Positions 62,294 through 64,000 of a DNA stretch of 64,000 nt are shown piece after piece. The stretch comes from Trujillonella endophytica (GTDB lineage: Bacteria; Actinomycetota; Actinomycetes; Mycobacteriales; Geodermatophilaceae): assembly GCF_019799905.1 (NCBI RefSeq), contig NZ_JABGCI010000006.1:62001-126000 (forward strand), read 5' to 3'. Position 1 is the first letter of the stretch. Every line of letters begins with the position of its first letter. Under the pieces are notes generated by a model. That model was not told the origin of the DNA and did no database searches. It saw only the letters and a program-made list of their open reading frames with translations. A program made the position numbers and the translations under genes.

Positions 62294-62875
62294 CTAGGAC
62301 GGCGGCGGCGCCGGGGGACGGGGCGGCAGCTGCGCCAGCACCGTCAGCGAGGTCGAGCCCCCGGTCGCCGGCGGTGTGGCAGGCGCCGGACCGGTCGCGG
62401 GCTCGGGGTCGGGGAGCGGCGCGGCGGGGACCGGTGCAGGGTCGGGGCGCGGCGCGGGATCGAACTCCAGGGACCGGACGACGCCGTCGAGCACCTCGGC
62501 GAGGGACTGGAACGACGCCGCGGGTGCCGTGGCGGTCGCGGTGAAGCCGGTGCCCGGCGCGGTCGCGTAGACCTGCACCTGGACGATCCGGGCGCCGCCG
62601 GGCGGAGCCCACGAGAACAGCCGCGCGTAGCCGGGCCCCGAGGTCAGCGGCAGCGCCGTGAGGACGTGCTGCTGGTACTGCGGGAACTCGGTGCCGAGCC
62701 GGTCGCCCCGGCCCTGGGCGTACTGCTCCGCGCCGATCCCCGGCGGCAGCGGCTCCCGGGAGACGACGACGTTCGCCTGCCCGTCGGCGGCCACCAGCGT
62801 CCAGGACTCCTGCACCGACCAGCCGTCGGGGACCCGGGCACGGAGCCGGCTGCTGGTCCACTGCGGCTCGCTCAC
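62294..62875 (-). CDS. DcrB-like (DUF1795) protein with Pro-rich tail
   Basis: A 193-residue protein starting VSEPQWTSSRLRARVPDGWS. The first 130 residues fit the DcrB/PsbP-like fold (VVVSREPLPPGIGAEQYAQG, VQVQVYATAPGTGFTATAT). The last 60 are Pro/Ala-rich. There is no signal peptide or lipobox, unlike Gram-negative DcrB lipoproteins. Its GTG overlaps the stop of the upstream gene (GTGA), so the two form an operon. The function is unknown. Confidence 0.75.
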   Translation of the reverse strand: MSEPQWTSSRLRARVPDGWSVQESWTLVAADGQANVVVSREPLPPGIGAEQYAQGRGDRLGTEFPQYQQHVLTALPLTSGPGYARLFSWAPPGGARIVQVQVYATAPGTGFTATATAPAASFQSLAEVLDGVVRSLEFDPAPRPDPAPVPAAPLPDPEPATGPAPATPPATGGSTSLTVLAQLPPRPPAPPPS

Positions 62876-64000
62876 CACGCCGTCCCCACCTGGACGAGGC
62901 TGCTCAGTGGGCGCTGGGCGGCGGTCGGCCGACCGGCGGGCACCAGCCGGCCGTCGCGCAGGTCGAGCACCGGCGTGCCCGGCGTCGACGCCGTCAGCAC
63001 CGCCGCGTCGTCGGCGACGGACACCAGCGCGAACGGCTCGCGGGCCTGCAGCACCGGGCGCAGGACCCGCTCGCCCGTCACCATGCCGAGGACCCCCGGG
63101 TGCTCGTGGCCGGACAGGCCGTACCAGCGGGCACCGGTGCGCGCGTCGGTCGCCGAGGTGACCAGCACGCTGCCGGGGGCGGCGGCGACCTGCGTCCAGG
63201 TGTCGGAGCGCAGCTCGGCGAGGACCGTGCCCTGCCCGTCGAGGCGCGTGGCGACCGCGGCCGGCACGCCGTCCGGTGTGGGAGCGGCCAGCAGGCGGGA
63301 GGCGACCGGTCCGGGTCGGGGCGCCCGGACCCCGTCCACCGCCGGACCGGCGGAGTCCCCGGTGAGCAGGAGCTCGCCGTGCCGGAGGCGGGCGGTGGTC
63401 CAGGGTGGCCCGGTGGTCTCGGTCTGCAGGGCCAGCGAACCCTCGGCGGTGACGGTGAGGTGGTGCTGGGCCGGGCGATCCCAGGCGTCGCGGCCGGGGA
63501 CGGCGAACCAGAAGCCCTCGCCGCGGGTGTCGGCCGGCGTCGGCTCGACCCATCCCGGTACCTCGGTCGGCATGGGTGCGTAGACGCCGCTCACCGGCAG
63601 GTCGGTCTTCTGCCACGGGTTCGTGGTGGGGTCGCCCAGCCGCCCCAGCTCGAGCCGGTGCAGCCGGTAGCGGTGCACGGTCGCGCCCTGCGCCGCCGCC
63701 CGCCGGCCGGGGTCGTCGGGCGCGTCGGCCGGCCCGGCCGCCTCGGTCGCCAGCACGTGCACCGTCGACGGCGACGCGACCACGTGCAGTGCCGCCTCGG
63801 GGAAGGCGGCCCGGTGGTGCAGCCGCAGCGCGGCGTCGAGGACGAGGAGTTCCCGGCCGACGACGACGGCCACCCCGCCCCGGTGGACGACGCACTGGTG
63901 GGGCGGACCCGCGAGGTCGACGACCGCGTCCGGCACCACCGCGCCCGGCGGGAAACGGCGCAGCTGCCAGCGCCCGTCCCAGTCGACGCAGCACGCGATC
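62872..64000 (-). CDS. Probable beta-propeller protein of unknown function (5' end cut by window edge)
   Basis: The frame is open to the window edge. Reading on past the GTG at 63939 it gives CVDWDGRWQLRRFPPGAVVP, which looks like genuine protein, so the N-terminus is outside. The 376 visible residues are beta-strand rich with repeated short blades (VHRGGVAVVVGRELLVLDA, TARLRHGELLLTGDSAG, TVLAELRSDTWTQVAAAPGS). That suggests a propeller-like fold; no enzyme motif is seen. It is coupled to the DcrB-like gene. I do not recognise the pair. Confidence 0.65.
   Translation of the reverse strand, partial: IACCVDWDGRWQLRRFPPGAVVPDAVVDLAGPPHQCVVHRGGVAVVVGRELLVLDAALRLHHRAAFPEAALHVVASPSTVHVLATEAAGPADAPDDPGRRAAAQGATVHRYRLHRLELGRLGDPTTNPWQKTDLPVSGVYAPMPTEVPGWVEPTPADTRGEGFWFAVPGRDAWDRPAQHHLTVTAEGSLALQTETTGPPWTTARLRHGELLLTGDSAGPAVDGVRAPRPGPVASRLLAAPTPDGVPAAVATRLDGQGTVLAELRSDTWTQVAAAPGSVLVTSATDARTGARWYGLSGHEHPGVLGMVTGERVLRPVLQAREPFALVSVADDAAVLTASTPGTPVLDLRDGRLVPAGRPTAAQRPLSSLVQVGTAW

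Overview
The window is GC-rich (over 70% by eye), densely coded on both strands and rich in GTG starts. It carries several actinobacterial hallmarks: a BTAD/AfsR-type regulator, Bpa (proteasome activator), GuaB1, FolP2, LGFP-repeat proteins, LAYTG-anchored surface proteins and a FadA/FabG4/HtdX lipid cluster. The combination, with many GGDEF proteins, suggests a free-living actinobacterium of the Geodermatophilaceae type (Blastococcus/Geodermatophilus/Modestobacter-like). That family placement is an inference. It is chromosomal: I see no phage, IS, CRISPR, rRNA or tRNA.

1-15 kb: a BTAD-ATPase regulator (cut by the left edge), a secreted-type FAD oxidase, a divergent pair of ether-lipid-synthase-like flavoenzyme and glycerol-3-phosphate dehydrogenase, a methyltransferase, a TipA-type MerR regulator, a MarR regulator divergent from an NmrA-like reductase (two matching operator sites), two GAF-PAS-GGDEF paralogues, a GDT1-type Mn exporter behind a yybP-ykoY riboswitch, and an MFS permease.

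15-24 kb: two translationally coupled TPR-GGDEF genes, the second carrying a C-terminal LarB-like domain (the most unusual gene here). Then come pheA, an MmpL transporter with a divergent MarR regulator, and a Cpn10-like protein.

24-34 kb: housekeeping genes (minimal zincin, guaB1, serS, two HAD phosphatases), a chemoreceptor, Bpa, a class V aminotransferase, a quinone reductase and one unknown protein.

34-50 kb: a tandem pair of secreted LGFP-repeat proteins, an acyl-CoA ligase, a thioesterase, folP2, an HtdZ-like hydratase, a beta-lactamase-fold hydrolase, HU, an aldo-keto reductase, a degenerate EAL protein divergent from a GAF/PAS/PP2C phosphatase, a saccharopine-dehydrogenase-like enoyl reductase and a TRIC channel.

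50-64 kb: a fatty-acid module in which a TetR regulator and acyl-CoA oxidase-like gene face thiolase, FabG4, HtdX-like and FadE genes across a palindromic operator. This is followed by two LAYTG-anchored FN3 surface proteins with a shared 5' leader, then a DcrB-like protein and a probable beta-propeller protein cut by the right edge.

Between genes there are several families of strong GC hairpins. One family follows stop codons in at least three places with covarying stems, one recurs three times around the surface-protein genes, and a 67-bp palindrome occurs twice. The c-di-GMP theme (four GGDEF proteins, one degenerate EAL, a chemoreceptor) and the lipid theme recur through the window.
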